DNA of 64,000 bases from Sphingobacterium alimentarium. GTDB lineage: Bacteria; Bacteroidota; Bacteroidia; Sphingobacteriales; Sphingobacteriaceae. The stretch covers positions 1 through 64,000 of the forward strand of contig NZ_SMBZ01000005.1 in assembly GCF_004342685.1 (NCBI RefSeq), in the 5' to 3' direction. Below the pieces are notes generated by a model that had not been told where the DNA came from, ran no database searches, and was given only the letters and a program-made list of their open reading frames with translations. Of this stretch, positions 51,150 to 61,011 are shown piece after piece. Made by a program: the position numbers and the translations under genes. Each line of letters begins with the position of its first letter. Position 1 is the first letter of the stretch.

Positions 51150-54100
51150 TTATATTATGCCTCTTTGAACACTTTTCGTCCTTACAATACTCTCCGAAAT
51201 ATTTGGAGTTTCATTTTGTCTTTCTGCCTGTTCCGGCACCTTCTCTTTGGGTTCAGGCGTGATAGACAACTGTATCTTTCGTTCAACGGCAGCGAGCTCT
51301 GTTTTTAGTTCACTCAACCGGCTCTCCTTGCTCCACGAACCGTTCAGAACTTCTTGCAGAACAGGCAGATCCTTTTGAATTTCGGCAATTTTCTTTTGTT
51401 CCTGCTCAATGTAAGCAGGTAGTTTTTCCAATGCGTTGAGGAAATTCATGGATGCCAATTTCTCATCTTTGGCAATGATACCGTTGTTATACGTGTATTT
51501 GATATTTCCCTCGCCCTGTATCAGAAAGCGGTTTACCCTTATATCCACGCCCTCTTTTTGCGACATTTCCGTTTTCACCAAAAGCTGAAAACCATAAAGG
51601 CTACCGATTTCCTCATAATCCCCACCTGTACGGGCTTTGTCCGCAAGTTGATTGAGCTTCGCACCAATTTGTTTTAGATCCGCATGGGGCGGTAAGCCGT
51701 CCAGCTTAATAAGGTTTGCAACAGTTCCGTCCGACAGTTTTTGAATACGCCCTTGCAGATTATTCCAGTCAAGGCTCATACGGTCAAAACGTGATTGGAC
51801 TTTGTCCAATTCCGCCATATAATCTTCCAATTTGTATTTAGCATTGTACTTTGAACGGTTGAACGCTTGTCTTTCGCTTTCCAATCCGGCAATCTGTTTC
51901 TCTATCTTGGCTTTGTCCAACAGGTCGGTATTTCCCATAAGGATAGCCACGTACTCTGAGAAGTTCATTCCCGATTTTTCGTCCATACTGCCCTCGTCAA
52001 TCGTCCGTTTGCCAAGATTGTTGCATTTCAGTTGGTCGATGAATAGCTGCTTGTTGAACAGCAGGTTGAACTTGTAACTGTCCAGCGATTTTTCTACTGC
52101 ATAGATAATGACGTCCACTTTGTTGTTATTAAAATGTTTAGCAATCTCATTGCCTTTCCGGATTGCCCGACCGTCCCTTTGGGCAAGGTCGGACGGCCGC
52201 CACGGCGTATCCAGATGGTGTACGGCAACAGCTCTTTTTTGTGCATTTACACCTGTGCCGAGCATACTCGTAGAGCCGAACAGGACACGGACCGTACCGT
52301 CATTCATCCCCTTGATCAGTGCCTTGCGTTGCTTGTCGTTCTTCGCTTCCTGTATAAAGCGGATTTCGTGTGCAGGTATGCCGTGGTCTTCTGTAAGCTT
52401 GCGTTTTATTTCGGAATAAATATTCCATTCGTTCGGCTTGTACGTCCCCAAATCCGAGAACACGAATTGCGTACCTTTCTGTGCGTTGAATTGGTGGTAA
52501 TACTTGACGATATTGTTGGCACAATGCGTAGCCTTGTTGTCAGGATGGTCTTGGTAATGCGGGCTTACCATCCGCATATCCAAAGACATCTTACGGGCGT
52601 AATCCGTAGCGATGAGCATTTTTGCTTTTTCCTCCGATTGTGATAACGGAGCCCTGCCGAGTAATTCGCCTTTGCCTGTCTCGGCAAACTTCATCAGCTT
52701 TTGGATATACTCTTCCTGGGCCGGAGTTGGAGGTATGTTACAAAATATCTCGTTCTTTTCGGGGCGGTCAATGCCGATCATAGCCGCCGTACGGTAATCC
52801 GTGATTTCGGAATAGAATTGAGCCAGTTCCGGCACTTTGATAAAGTAGCGGAAACGCTCTTTTGCCACAATATTGTTAGCCACCGAAAACTCGTAATCGG
52901 TGGTTTTCTTGGCATAAATTGCCGCCCACGCATCAAAGGAGTTGATGCCCTGTTTTGCCAATGCCCGTGGTCGCAGGTATTTGAACAGCAGGTATAATTC
53001 GGTTAGCGAATTACTTATGGTCGTCCCGGAAAGGAAGGTTGCTCCCATATCCGCTTGGGTACGCTCCTGTATGGTACGGATAGCAAATAGCAAGTTCAGT
53101 GCCTTTTGGCTTCCCTGTTGATTGCCCAATCCCGCGACCCTAGAATGCCTTGTGTTGAACATCAGGTTTTTGAACTGGTGGCTTTCATCAATAAATAAAT
53201 GGTCAATGCCCATCATCTTAAAATCCACAATATCATCTTTGCGGTTTTCGATGTCGTATTGCAGGGTTTTGAGCTTTACTTCGAGGTTTTCCTTTTGTTT
53301 TTCCGCTCCTTTGAGCATCCATTGCGTTATTTCATCGCCCTGGCTTCGCATAACATCAAGGTTTTCCTCTACGCTGTCCAGTTCGGTTTGCAGGATTTCC
53401 TTTTGTATTTCGGGAGATTGGGGTATCATCCCGAATTGGTCGTGTGTGAGTATCACACAATCCCACTCGTTGTTTTTAATATCCCCGAAAATCCGCAGGC
53501 GTTTTTCGGGCGTAAAATCATCAATTCCCGGAAAGAGGATTTTGGCGTGGGGGTAAGCGGTGCGGTAGGCTTCGGCTATTTCGGGAATATTGGCTTTCAG
53601 CCCGATAATCATCGGTTTATGAGCCATTCCCAAACGCTTCATTTCCTGCGCTGCGGCACACATGATGAGCGTCTTTCCTGCACCTACTTCGTGATCGCAG
53701 ATAGCACCGTTGTTCAGCTTTATCATCCAGACGGCATCCTTTTGGCTCGAATACAGATCGCCAATGCCCAACCCCTTGCGGTCTAATCCCGGAAATTCCT
53801 GATGCGAGCCGTCATAGTCCGGTCGTACAAAACAGTTAAACGTATCGTTGTACTGATCGGTCAGCCTTGTTTTAAACTCATCATTCTGGGCATGAAGCCA
53901 ATCGGTAAAGGAGGTTCGAATTTCGTCAATCCTGGTATTCGCCATTTGTATGGCTTCCATATCTCGCACCTTCACATCTTTGCCATCTACCTCTACTGTT
54001 CTGGAAATATCGGGCGTGGTATTGACAAGGGCGTGTTTGAGCAGGGCAATCCCGTCATACGTCCTGCTATTGGCTTTTACCGCATATTTGTCCCAAATGT

Positions 54101-56567
54101 GTACGTTCTTCTGTTTGCAGGTTACGGAAAAGTCATCGGCACTATCGGAATAATGGACACGGACTTCTGCATCGAATAAATGCGATGCAAAACGGGCGTA
54201 AATGCCTGCGGGTATCCAGCGTTCACCGAGATTAAAATCGAGTTCCTCAAATTCGATACGTCTTGGTCTTGCTTCTTCCAGAACGGTAAGGCTTTCTTTG
54301 GCCTCCGTATCATCGGGCTTGCTTTCCAGATAGGCTCTTACTTCATTGGCTTTCTCCACTACGTTGCCCGCAATCCAGCGTTCGGCTATTTCATATTCTT
54401 TTTGCAGTGGATTGTAGTAGATGCGACCGTGTAAGGCTGCTTTCAGCGTATCGGCAGGCATACCGCTGATTTCGGACATAAAATCCAAATCCACGTTTCC
54501 GTATTTGTTCAGCGAAGCCGATAAGGCTTCTTCGGGATTGTCGGTTGCTATGGTTACGGTAGAAAAACTTACAGGGCGGTTGAATATATCCGCTTTGTGT
54601 ACCACACCACCAACGACACGCTCCAAATAGGGCATTTCCTTACCTGCACTGTCCGTTTTGATGAGTTCGATATTCTTGGCATCGTTGAGGTTTCCGTACC
54701 TTTTGACAAAGGCATCGTAAAGTTGGTTAAGGCTCTCCCTTTCTTCCTTGTGCTCGGTATGTTGTTCCGCTTCCTTGATATAAAGCTGTTGGTACACATC
54801 ACGTACCCCTATATATGCTTCAGCTCTTGCTTTCTGTAAGGCCGGCAGTTTCAAAGGGTGGAAAATAGCCTTACCCTCTGCGGTATCTACCTCTTGCAGA
54901 TGACCGACCCAACCCTTATCCACCACAAGGCAATCGTTACGGTGGAACGGTTGCAGTTCGCCAGTATAAGGAGCAGGTTCGGCAGTGGTGTCGGGAACGG
55001 TTGGTTGTGCAGCTTGGCCATTCCCGTTTATTTGTGAAAACAGGTCGCCGATAGCTTCCTGTTTTTTGCCGTTGGCTGATGTATTTCCATTGGTAGCTCT
55101 ATTAGTAACAGGAGGTGTATAAGGTTGCTGCATCGCACTACTGAACAGATCGGGTTGGCGCACTATTGCACCCCTTTTTTTATTAGTGCTTTGCCTTTTT
55201 ACTTGTGTCGCTCTTTTGGACGGAGCAGCAACCATTACAGGTTCGTCCGCATTCTCAAACAGGTCGAAAATGCTCAACTGTTTTAATTCCTGCGGGCTTT
55301 CCCGATTGATTACCGGAGCAGATAAAGGTTGGGGTTCGGGTTGAATGTTTACAGGTTCGATAACCGGAGGTATAATATTTGGTGTAACAGGAATTTGTAA
55401 CAATGGCTCATGGCGGCGTTCGCCGTTGTATAAATCCAAATTCAGATGTTTTCCAAAATCTTCGGAAAGCATTTGTTTGAGGTCTTTGGCAATTCCGCTG
55501 GCGCCGTCTTTATGCGTATAGATGAGTGCAGGTTTTCCGTAAGGGTCGGTATCTAACTTATGGTCAGTATGCACAATCCTTGTGCTGTCCTGAAAGAGCG
55601 TATTGCCCTGCGTATTGTATTCCGTTTGCCGGCTTTGGCAAAACAGATCTTCCCTTTCGGTCAAGTTTTGTTTTGCCGTATTCTTTTGCAGGATAATCAA
55701 ATCGCTACCGACTTCCGTACCGGCATATTCCGTAAACAGGTTATTGGGCAATCGAACCACTGAAACCAAATTATTGTTCCGCATCAACGCCCTGCGTATC
55801 GGTTCATTCTTGGAGCTGTTTAAAACACCTTGTGATGTGATAAAAGCCAGCAAACCGCCCTCACGGAGCATATCGGTTCCTTTCAGAAAGAAGTAATTGT
55901 GTATGCTTCGGGCTGCCTGCACTTTTGCACTGTCCTTGCTTCGGGAATAGGATAAATCAAAGACGGAAGTATCGCCGAACGGTATATTACTGGCGATTAC
56001 ATCATAGCTGTTTTGTTCCTTTTCGGGTATTTCTTCAAAACCACTTATACGAATATTGCTATCGGGATAAAGCTGTTTTAAAATCTTACCTGTCAGCAAA
56101 TCCTTTTCATAAGCGATAACACTTTGTTGGTTTTCCGAAAAGGATTGTATGAATGAGCCGATACCTGCGGAGGGTTCAAGAAATTTATCAATGTTAAGAC
56201 CGCTTTCACGCAAGGTTGTGGAAATCACATCTATGACCTGTGGCGGTGTATAAAAAGCCGTCAGTACCGAGCTTTTCAGACTGTCCACATACCTGCGGTA
56301 TTGCTTTTCGTCTTCTGAATTTTCTTTGAGCAGCCTGTGGAGTTCCTGCGTAATCGGGAAAAGGTCGTGTTCTGTTTTCCGCCAATTATTGATGTCTATT
56401 TCGTTCGCTATGGGGTTCAGAACGAATTTAAGACCGCCAAATCCGCTGTATTGCATCATCGACTGTCTTTCGCCTACGGTGGCTTGTCGTTTCTCCTTCT
56501 CCAGTTTAAAAGCAATTCGTAGGGCATCAATGTTCTGTTGGAGATGTTGGCGTTTACTGAAGCCCAT
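51150..56567 (-). CDS. N6-adenine methylase/SNF2 helicase fusion
   Basis: A 1,805-residue protein usual in Bacteroidota conjugative elements. Residues about 95-300 form a gamma-class MTase: [15 protein letters not shown] motif I and [16 protein letters not shown], where the catalytic NPPY is changed to NIPF. A proline-rich linker follows. The helicase part begins near 955: [19 protein letters not shown], DEAx box [13 protein letters not shown] (near 1125), and the C-terminal motif [19 protein letters not shown] with [18 protein letters not shown]. The C-terminal 350 residues are coiled coil. Similar proteins may protect incoming element DNA or remodel it; no function is proven. It overlaps DUF1896 by 14 nt. 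Confidence 0.85.
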   Translation of the reverse strand: MGFSKRQHLQQNIDALRIAFKLEKEKRQATVGERQSMMQYSGFGGLKFVLNPIANEIDINNWRKTEHDLFPITQELHRLLKENSEDEKQYRRYVDSLKSSVLTAFYTPPQVIDVISTTLRESGLNIDKFLEPSAGIGSFIQSFSENQQSVIAYEKDLLTGKILKQLYPDSNIRISGFEEIPEKEQNSYDVIASNIPFGDTSVFDLSYSRSKDSAKVQAARSIHNYFFLKGTDMLREGGLLAFITSQGVLNSSKNEPIRRALMRNNNLVSVVRLPNNLFTEYAGTEVGSDLIILQKNTAKQNLTEREDLFCQSRQTEYNTQGNTLFQDSTRIVHTDHKLDTDPYGKPALIYTHKDGASGIAKDLKQMLSEDFGKHLNLDLYNGERRHEPLLQIPVTPNIIPPVIEPVNIQPEPQPLSAPVINRESPQELKQLSIFDLFENADEPVMVAAPSKRATQVKRQSTNKKRGAIVRQPDLFSSAMQQPYTPPVTNRATNGNTSANGKKQEAIGDLFSQINGNGQAAQPTVPDTTAEPAPYTGELQPFHRNDCLVVDKGWVGHLQEVDTAEGKAIFHPLKLPALQKARAEAYIGVRDVYQQLYIKEAEQHTEHKEERESLNQLYDAFVKRYGNLNDAKNIELIKTDSAGKEMPYLERVVGGVVHKADIFNRPVSFSTVTIATDNPEEALSASLNKYGNVDLDFMSEISGMPADTLKAALHGRIYYNPLQKEYEIAERWIAGNVVEKANEVRAYLESKPDDTEAKESLTVLEEARPRRIEFEELDFNLGERWIPAGIYARFASHLFDAEVRVHYSDSADDFSVTCKQKNVHIWDKYAVKANSRTYDGIALLKHALVNTTPDISRTVEVDGKDVKVRDMEAIQMANTRIDEIRTSFTDWLHAQNDEFKTRLTDQYNDTFNCFVRPDYDGSHQEFPGLDRKGLGIGDLYSSQKDAVWMIKLNNGAICDHEVGAGKTLIMCAAAQEMKRLGMAHKPMIIGLKANIPEIAEAYRTAYPHAKILFPGIDDFTPEKRLRIFGDIKNNEWDCVILTHDQFGMIPQSPEIQKEILQTELDSVEENLDVMRSQGDEITQWMLKGAEKQKENLEVKLKTLQYDIENRKDDIVDFKMMGIDHLFIDESHQFKNLMFNTRHSRVAGLGNQQGSQKALNLLFAIRTIQERTQADMGATFLSGTTISNSLTELYLLFKYLRPRALAKQGINSFDAWAAIYAKKTTDYEFSVANNIVAKERFRYFIKVPELAQFYSEITDYRTAAMIGIDRPEKNEIFCNIPPTPAQEEYIQKLMKFAETGKGELLGRAPLSQSEEKAKMLIATDYARKMSLDMRMVSPHYQDHPDNKATHCANNIVKYYHQFNAQKGTQFVFSDLGTYKPNEWNIYSEIKRKLTEDHGIPAHEIRFIQEAKNDKQRKALIKGMNDGTVRVLFGSTSMLGTGVNAQKRAVAVHHLDTPWRPSDLAQRDGRAIRKGNEIAKHFNNNKVDVIIYAVEKSLDSYKFNLLFNKQLFIDQLKCNNLGKRTIDEGSMDEKSGMNFSEYVAILMGNTDLLDKAKIEKQIAGLESERQAFNRSKYNAKYKLEDYMAELDKVQSRFDRMSLDWNNLQGRIQKLSDGTVANLIKLDGLPPHADLKQIGAKLNQLADKARTGGDYEEIGSLYGFQLLVKTEMSQKEGVDIRVNRFLIQGEGNIKYTYNNGIIAKDEKLASMNFLNALEKLPAYIEQEQKKIAEIQKDLPVLQEVLNGSWSKESRLSELKTELAAVERKIQLSITPEPKEKVPEQAERQNETPNISESIVRTKSVQRGII

Positions 56568-56991
56568 TTTCGGCTATCCATATTGCGATGGTTCCGGTTA
56601 TTTCGGTATAGAGCAGGTCGTACTCTGTCTTATAAGCGAAATCATCGGTTAGTTGGTAGCCAGAGAAAACAGGCTCACAAACCGGGAACATTTTCAGGGC
56701 GAACGATCGCAGTTCCTCATCTGCCATTATGGTATCAAACTCATTGCATACCACTTGAAACACAGTGTCAAATTTGGAGAAGTGCAAGCCCTCAAACAGA
56801 ATATAGTTGGCTATTTCATTACATTTTTCAATGCTATTTCCTGATTGAAAAGCACCTTCGTAAGCGTTGGTAGCCCACGAGGAACGTTGCTCAATAAATT
56901 TTTGGTCGTTTGCTTTTTCGGGGAAGCTGGTGTTTAATAATTCTTGCAGTCGTAATCTGAAATACGATAGGTCTTTTTGTTGTGTATTCAT
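56554..56991 (-). CDS. DUF1896 protein
   Basis: A 145-residue soluble helical protein that recurs immediately upstream of the large MTase-helicase in these elements: [60 protein letters not shown]. The 14-nt overlap and constant pairing suggest a shared task. Promoter region at 57025-57074 carries the shared motif. No catalytic motif is visible. Confidence 0.85.
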   Translation of the reverse strand: MNTQQKDLSYFRLRLQELLNTSFPEKANDQKFIEQRSSWATNAYEGAFQSGNSIEKCNEIANYILFEGLHFSKFDTVFQVVCNEFDTIMADEELRSFALKMFPVCEPVFSGYQLTDDFAYKTEYDLLYTEITGTIAIWIAENGLQ

Positions 56992-57024
56992 ACTATAATT
57001 TTGTTTTGAATTTTACTTGAAACT

Positions 57025-57074
57025 CAAAATTATAGCAGTAGATAAGAGCCTTTAAAAATGTGGCAGGGTTTGGC
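57025..57074 (-). promoter_or_regulatory. DUF1896 promoter with shared element motif, copy E
   Basis: Towards the gene: GCCAAACCCTGCCAC (57074-57060) and TAATTTTG (57032-57025), a perfect TAnnTTTG, starting 28 nt after TGCCAC. It is the shortest form of the motif, with TGCCAC directly fused to the GCCAAAC part. Confidence 0.65.
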
Positions 57075-57126
57075 TTTGAGAGGCGGGATTTGTCGTAAGG
57101 AAATTAATAACCGGGGATTTAATTTG

Positions 57127-57134
57127 TATTTTTG
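57127..57134 (+). promoter_or_regulatory. -7 box for the DUF262-HEPN pair
   Basis: TATTTTTG, 39 nt before the ATG at 57174. A TTG at the right -33 distance was not found. Confidence 0.4.
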
Positions 57135-57173
57135 AGCTATCAAAGCAAACAATTAATCGACAGACTATAAATA

Positions 57174-59306
57174 ATGAATGAATTAGAACCCCTAAAAAGT
57201 ATTTTTAAAGACAGAATATTTAAAATTCCTGATTACCAGCGTGGCTATGCTTGGACGACACGACAATTAAAAGATTTTTGGGAGGATTTGGTTAATCTTC
57301 CAACTGATAGGTTTCATTATACAGGACTACTCTCTTTAAAAAAAGTAGATAAAAACATTTGGAGTAGTTGGAATGACGAACGTTGGCTAATCGAAGATAG
57401 AGGTTTTAAACCTTTTCATATTGTTGATGGGCAACAACGCCTGACAACATTTGTAATTTTTATACAAGCTATTTCGGAACAACTCAAAGCTATTCCTGAA
57501 AACAAGGATAAAAAGGACGAAGAAATTTATCTTGGTTCTTTCAGCCTAAAAGCAATTAAGGAAGAATATTTGGTAATTGAAAAACCCCCACAATTCATTA
57601 TCAAAACATACAAGTTTGGATACGAGGTTGATAATCCAAGTTTCAAATTTCTACGACATAAAATTTTTTTAGAACCCAATAGCGGAACAATTCAGGAAAC
57701 TTTTTATACACTCAACCTTGAAAATGCCAAACGCTTTTTCAAAGAAAATCTGCAAAATTATTTTGATAAATATGGTTTGAGTGAAATTGAAGCGTTGTTC
57801 AAAAAGGTCACACAGAATATGATGTTTAATGTCTATGAAATAAGTGATGACTTTGATGTTTTCGTTGCATTTGAAACGATGAATAATCGTGGAAAAAAGT
57901 TATCAAATTTGGAGCTTCTTAAAAATCGACTGATTTACTTAACCACTTTATATGATGAAAAAGAGTTAAAAAATGATGAACGGATTTCTTTGCGTGAGAA
58001 AATCAATGATGCGTGGAAAGAAGTCTATTACCAACTTGGAAGAAACAAAAAAAATCCACTCAACGATGATGATTTTTTAGTTGCTCATTGGATTATGTAT
58101 TTTCAATACACAAGGGAAAAAGGCGACGATTACATAAGGTTTTTATTAGAACAGAAGTTTACACCACAAAATATTTATGCTAAAACTGAAGTAAGACTTA
58201 GTTCCATACAGGAATTTGAAGAAGTTAGAGAAGATGAAGATACCGACCAAGAAGAAGTTGAGGCAAATGGAGAAGAAGAAATAATAGTGATGCGTTCCCA
58301 ACTTTCTCCAAAAGAAATTGAAGATTATGTAAACAGTTTAAAATCTGCTGCCGTTCACTGGTATAATACGCACAATCCGGTAAACAACTCAGACCTAACT
58401 GCACAAGAAAGCCTTTGGATAGACCGATTGAATAGAATTGGTATAATTTATTTCCGTCCGCTTGTAACCGTAGCTTTTTTAAACAAGGATATTAATTCGG
58501 ATAAGCGAGTTCAATTACTTAAAGCAATTGAACGTTTTATATTTATTACGTTCAGGCTTAGTCGAGCTTTTTCGACATATAGAAATAGTGAATTTTATCG
58601 TGCAGCAAGACAGTTGCGAAACGGAGAATTGACAATCGACAGTATTATTCAACGATTGAATGATAGAATGAGTTACTGTTTTTATACACCTGAAAATTCC
58701 GAAGAAACCTATTTCGATTATACATATTTCCAAAAATTTATTGATAAGAAATTCAAAAGCGGAGGTGGGTTTTATTACTGGAATGGGCTTCGGTATTTCT
58801 TATATGAATATGAAATGGAAAAAGTAAGACAAAGAGGAAGCCAAAAGATTGATTGGAAGTTATTTGTAAAAAGTGAAAAAGACAAAGTTTCTATTGAACA
58901 TATTTATCCTCAAACTCCCACACATAAAAGTTGGAAAGATAGTTTCAAAGGCTACAAAAAATCACAGATACCTTTTTTTCAAGGAAGTTTAGGAAATCTT
59001 TTGCCATTATCACAAAGTATAAATTCAAGCCTACAAAATGATTGCTTTGATGACAAGAAGAATGCAAAATATAATGACAAAAAAGAAAAAATAAGACAAG
59101 GTTATTCTGATGGTTCACATTCTGAAATCGAAGTTTCAGGATATGATTTTTGGAACTCTGATACTATCCTTGATAGAGGCACTAAATTATTGGAATTTAT
59201 GGAACAGCGTTGGGACTTAAAGTTTGAAGATGAAACTGCCAAAGCAGAATTATTATTCCTTGATTTTATGCTCCAAGAAGAAGAGCCACAGAGTAGAGAA
59301 GAATAA
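57174..59306 (+). CDS. DUF262/DUF1524 protein (GmrSD-like)
   Basis: A 710-residue protein. The N-terminal DUF262 domain begins IFKIPDYQRGYAWTTRQLKD and has the ParB-like nuclease signature PFHIVDGQQRLTTFVIF near residue 90. The C-terminal DUF1524 HNH-type domain has VSIEHIYPQTPTHKSW and GSLGNLLPLSQSINSSL near residue 580-630. This is the GmrSD layout, type IV restriction enzymes that cut DNA with modified bases using NTP; many relatives serve as phage defence. A Glu-rich linker (QEEVEANGEEEII) joins the halves. It is 21 nt before the HEPN gene and between element genes, so the pair is cargo. Confidence 0.85.
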   Translation: MNELEPLKSIFKDRIFKIPDYQRGYAWTTRQLKDFWEDLVNLPTDRFHYTGLLSLKKVDKNIWSSWNDERWLIEDRGFKPFHIVDGQQRLTTFVIFIQAISEQLKAIPENKDKKDEEIYLGSFSLKAIKEEYLVIEKPPQFIIKTYKFGYEVDNPSFKFLRHKIFLEPNSGTIQETFYTLNLENAKRFFKENLQNYFDKYGLSEIEALFKKVTQNMMFNVYEISDDFDVFVAFETMNNRGKKLSNLELLKNRLIYLTTLYDEKELKNDERISLREKINDAWKEVYYQLGRNKKNPLNDDDFLVAHWIMYFQYTREKGDDYIRFLLEQKFTPQNIYAKTEVRLSSIQEFEEVREDEDTDQEEVEANGEEEIIVMRSQLSPKEIEDYVNSLKSAAVHWYNTHNPVNNSDLTAQESLWIDRLNRIGIIYFRPLVTVAFLNKDINSDKRVQLLKAIERFIFITFRLSRAFSTYRNSEFYRAARQLRNGELTIDSIIQRLNDRMSYCFYTPENSEETYFDYTYFQKFIDKKFKSGGGFYYWNGLRYFLYEYEMEKVRQRGSQKIDWKLFVKSEKDKVSIEHIYPQTPTHKSWKDSFKGYKKSQIPFFQGSLGNLLPLSQSINSSLQNDCFDDKKNAKYNDKKEKIRQGYSDGSHSEIEVSGYDFWNSDTILDRGTKLLEFMEQRWDLKFEDETAKAELLFLDFMLQEEEPQSREE

Positions 59307-59327
59307 CCAATAGAAATATTAATCTAA

Positions 59328-60086
59328 ATGAATTATACAGAAAACATTGAACGTTTAAAAATATTACTTACAGGAGCATCCACCGATGTTACTATAACAA
59401 GTGAAAATGAAGCAGAATATAAAAGTTTAAAAAATGAACTGAATAAGTCTGCTAAGTTCAAAACTAACCAACCAAAAGAATTTAAAATCTGTGTTACACT
59501 TCAGGAATTTAGGAGAGAAATGCAAGCCAAAGGTGGATATGCAGAACGAAGAAAATACATTAATCAGATATTCTATCCTCTAATTTCGGATGAAAATTCC
59601 TTATTGGATAGTATAGAGGAAATACAACAAAATGTAAACTTTGGTCATTTAAACCTTTTACCCCAAGATATACAACAGAAAGGGCGAGAAATGTCGGAAG
59701 TTTATTTGTATTTATATTGTATTGAAAATTCTTTAAGAATATTTATTGAAGAAATAATGAAAACAGAAACAGTAAATATTCCCAGAAAAGTACAAGACAC
59801 AATAGATAAATTGAAGAAAAGCGAACAAGAGAGTAAATATTTACCCATACGAGGTAATAGTGATTTGTTTTATTGCGACTTTATAGAGTTAGGGAAAATA
59901 ATAGTTGGAAATTGGATAATTTTTGGAAAATATTTCCCTAAACAGAATGAACATTGGTTGAATGTAATGGTTGATGAATTATACAAGATACGGTGTTTAG
60001 TTGCTCACAATAGTTACGTTGGTAATGATGAACGTGATGCACTAAAAGTTTATTATAAGAGTATTACAGCCCAATTACAATTATAG
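59328..60086 (+). CDS. HEPN-domain protein (Swt1-type), probable RNase
   Basis: A 252-residue helical protein. The C-terminal third carries IRCLVAHNSYVGNDERDALK, an R-x4-H motif of HEPN RNases, and upstream YLYLYCIENSLRIFIEEIM gives the other HEPN helix, as in Swt1-type domains. The N-terminal 100 residues (SLKNELNKSAKFKTNQPKEF) are not recognised. It is encoded with the DUF262/DUF1524 gene and probably co-translated from one transcript, suggesting a two-part system in which one side senses modified or foreign DNA and the other cuts RNA. This is inference; ligand and target are unknown. Confidence 0.75.
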   Translation: MNYTENIERLKILLTGASTDVTITSENEAEYKSLKNELNKSAKFKTNQPKEFKICVTLQEFRREMQAKGGYAERRKYINQIFYPLISDENSLLDSIEEIQQNVNFGHLNLLPQDIQQKGREMSEVYLYLYCIENSLRIFIEEIMKTETVNIPRKVQDTIDKLKKSEQESKYLPIRGNSDLFYCDFIELGKIIVGNWIIFGKYFPKQNEHWLNVMVDELYKIRCLVAHNSYVGNDERDALKVYYKSITAQLQL

Positions 60087-60100
60087 TATAGATTAGACAA

Positions 60101-60128
60101 CAAACCCTCTGATAATTCAGAGGGTTTG
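60101..60128. terminator. bidirectional terminator
   Basis: CAAACCCTCTGA (60101-60112) and TCAGAGGGTTTG (60117-60128) form a 12-bp stem with a 4-nt loop, with T-rich flank on the plus side. It lies between the convergent HEPN and ORF6N genes. Confidence 0.85.
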
Positions 60129-60129
60129 T

Positions 60130-61011
60130 TTATTGGTTGTGTAAGTTTTGGAGCATTCTGCCAACCTCAATATCCATTCTCGAAAAGGCAAACCATTTTT
60201 TGCCCAGGTCTTTCAGTGATGCTCCGATATGGTAAAGTTCCGTGCCGTCAATTATCATAAATCGGTCGTGAGCATCCGAAAATAACTCAACTTCAATCCG
60301 AGGATATTGGCTGTTGTACCGTTGTACATCCAGCCGTAGCTGATTGCTGATGCTTTTGGTATAAATTGTTGCGGTTACATTGTCGCTTCGCTTGCCCAAT
60401 AAGGTCAATACGGTATCATCCACATAATTATCCAGCAGGATAATGGAGCTTTTGGTACTTCGAATAATATCGGAAACAAAGGCATAGGCATCAAAAACCT
60501 GCCCATTGTAGAAAATACCTTTTTCGCTGTGGAGTTTATCACTTTCCAAAGCCTTAAAAATCTCTTCAAATCTTTGGTCGGCTTCTAATTGTTTCAGTTC
60601 AATTTTATCCAAACGATGAAAAAGAGAAGCATTGCTGATAAGCATTCTTCGCATTTCTACAAAGGCTTCCATAATTTCAACACTGACTTTAACCGCTATA
60701 TCTGAACGGAGTATGGCAGAAGCCATTGCAACCCCTTGTTCAGTAAAAACATAGGGCAAATACCGTCTTCCACCGTAGCTTAAACTTGAGGTTCCAATTT
60801 GGAACCTCAAGTTTTCAACTTCCTCTTCGGTCAGTTGAAAGCAAAAAGAAACGGGAAACCTTTCAATATTTCTTTTTACTGCTTTGTTGAGGTTCTTTGT
60901 TTCCACCTGATATAAGGAAGCGAGGTCGCTATCCAGCATCACTTGCTTTCCACGTATGGAATAAATCAGATTTCTGATTTCCTTTGTGCTAATGGTAGGC
61001 TTATTTTCCAT
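60130..61011 (-). CDS. ORF6N domain protein
   Basis: A 293-residue protein with an N-terminal ORF6N domain (LIYSIRGKQVMLDSDLASLY, LPYVFTEQGVAMASAILRS), a phage-type KilA-N-like DNA-binding module, then a coiled linker and a C-terminal domain (SIILLDNYVDDTVLTLLGKR, HDRFMIIDGTELYHIGASLK) that resembles a phospholipase D-like half with an HDR-type motif. ORF6N proteins are common in these elements next to topB; the role is unknown. It overlaps the topB stop by one nt. Confidence 0.8.
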   Translation of the reverse strand: MENKPTISTKEIRNLIYSIRGKQVMLDSDLASLYQVETKNLNKAVKRNIERFPVSFCFQLTEEEVENLRFQIGTSSLSYGGRRYLPYVFTEQGVAMASAILRSDIAVKVSVEIMEAFVEMRRMLISNASLFHRLDKIELKQLEADQRFEEIFKALESDKLHSEKGIFYNGQVFDAYAFVSDIIRSTKSSIILLDNYVDDTVLTLLGKRSDNVTATIYTKSISNQLRLDVQRYNSQYPRIEVELFSDAHDRFMIIDGTELYHIGASLKDLGKKWFAFSRMDIEVGRMLQNLHNQ

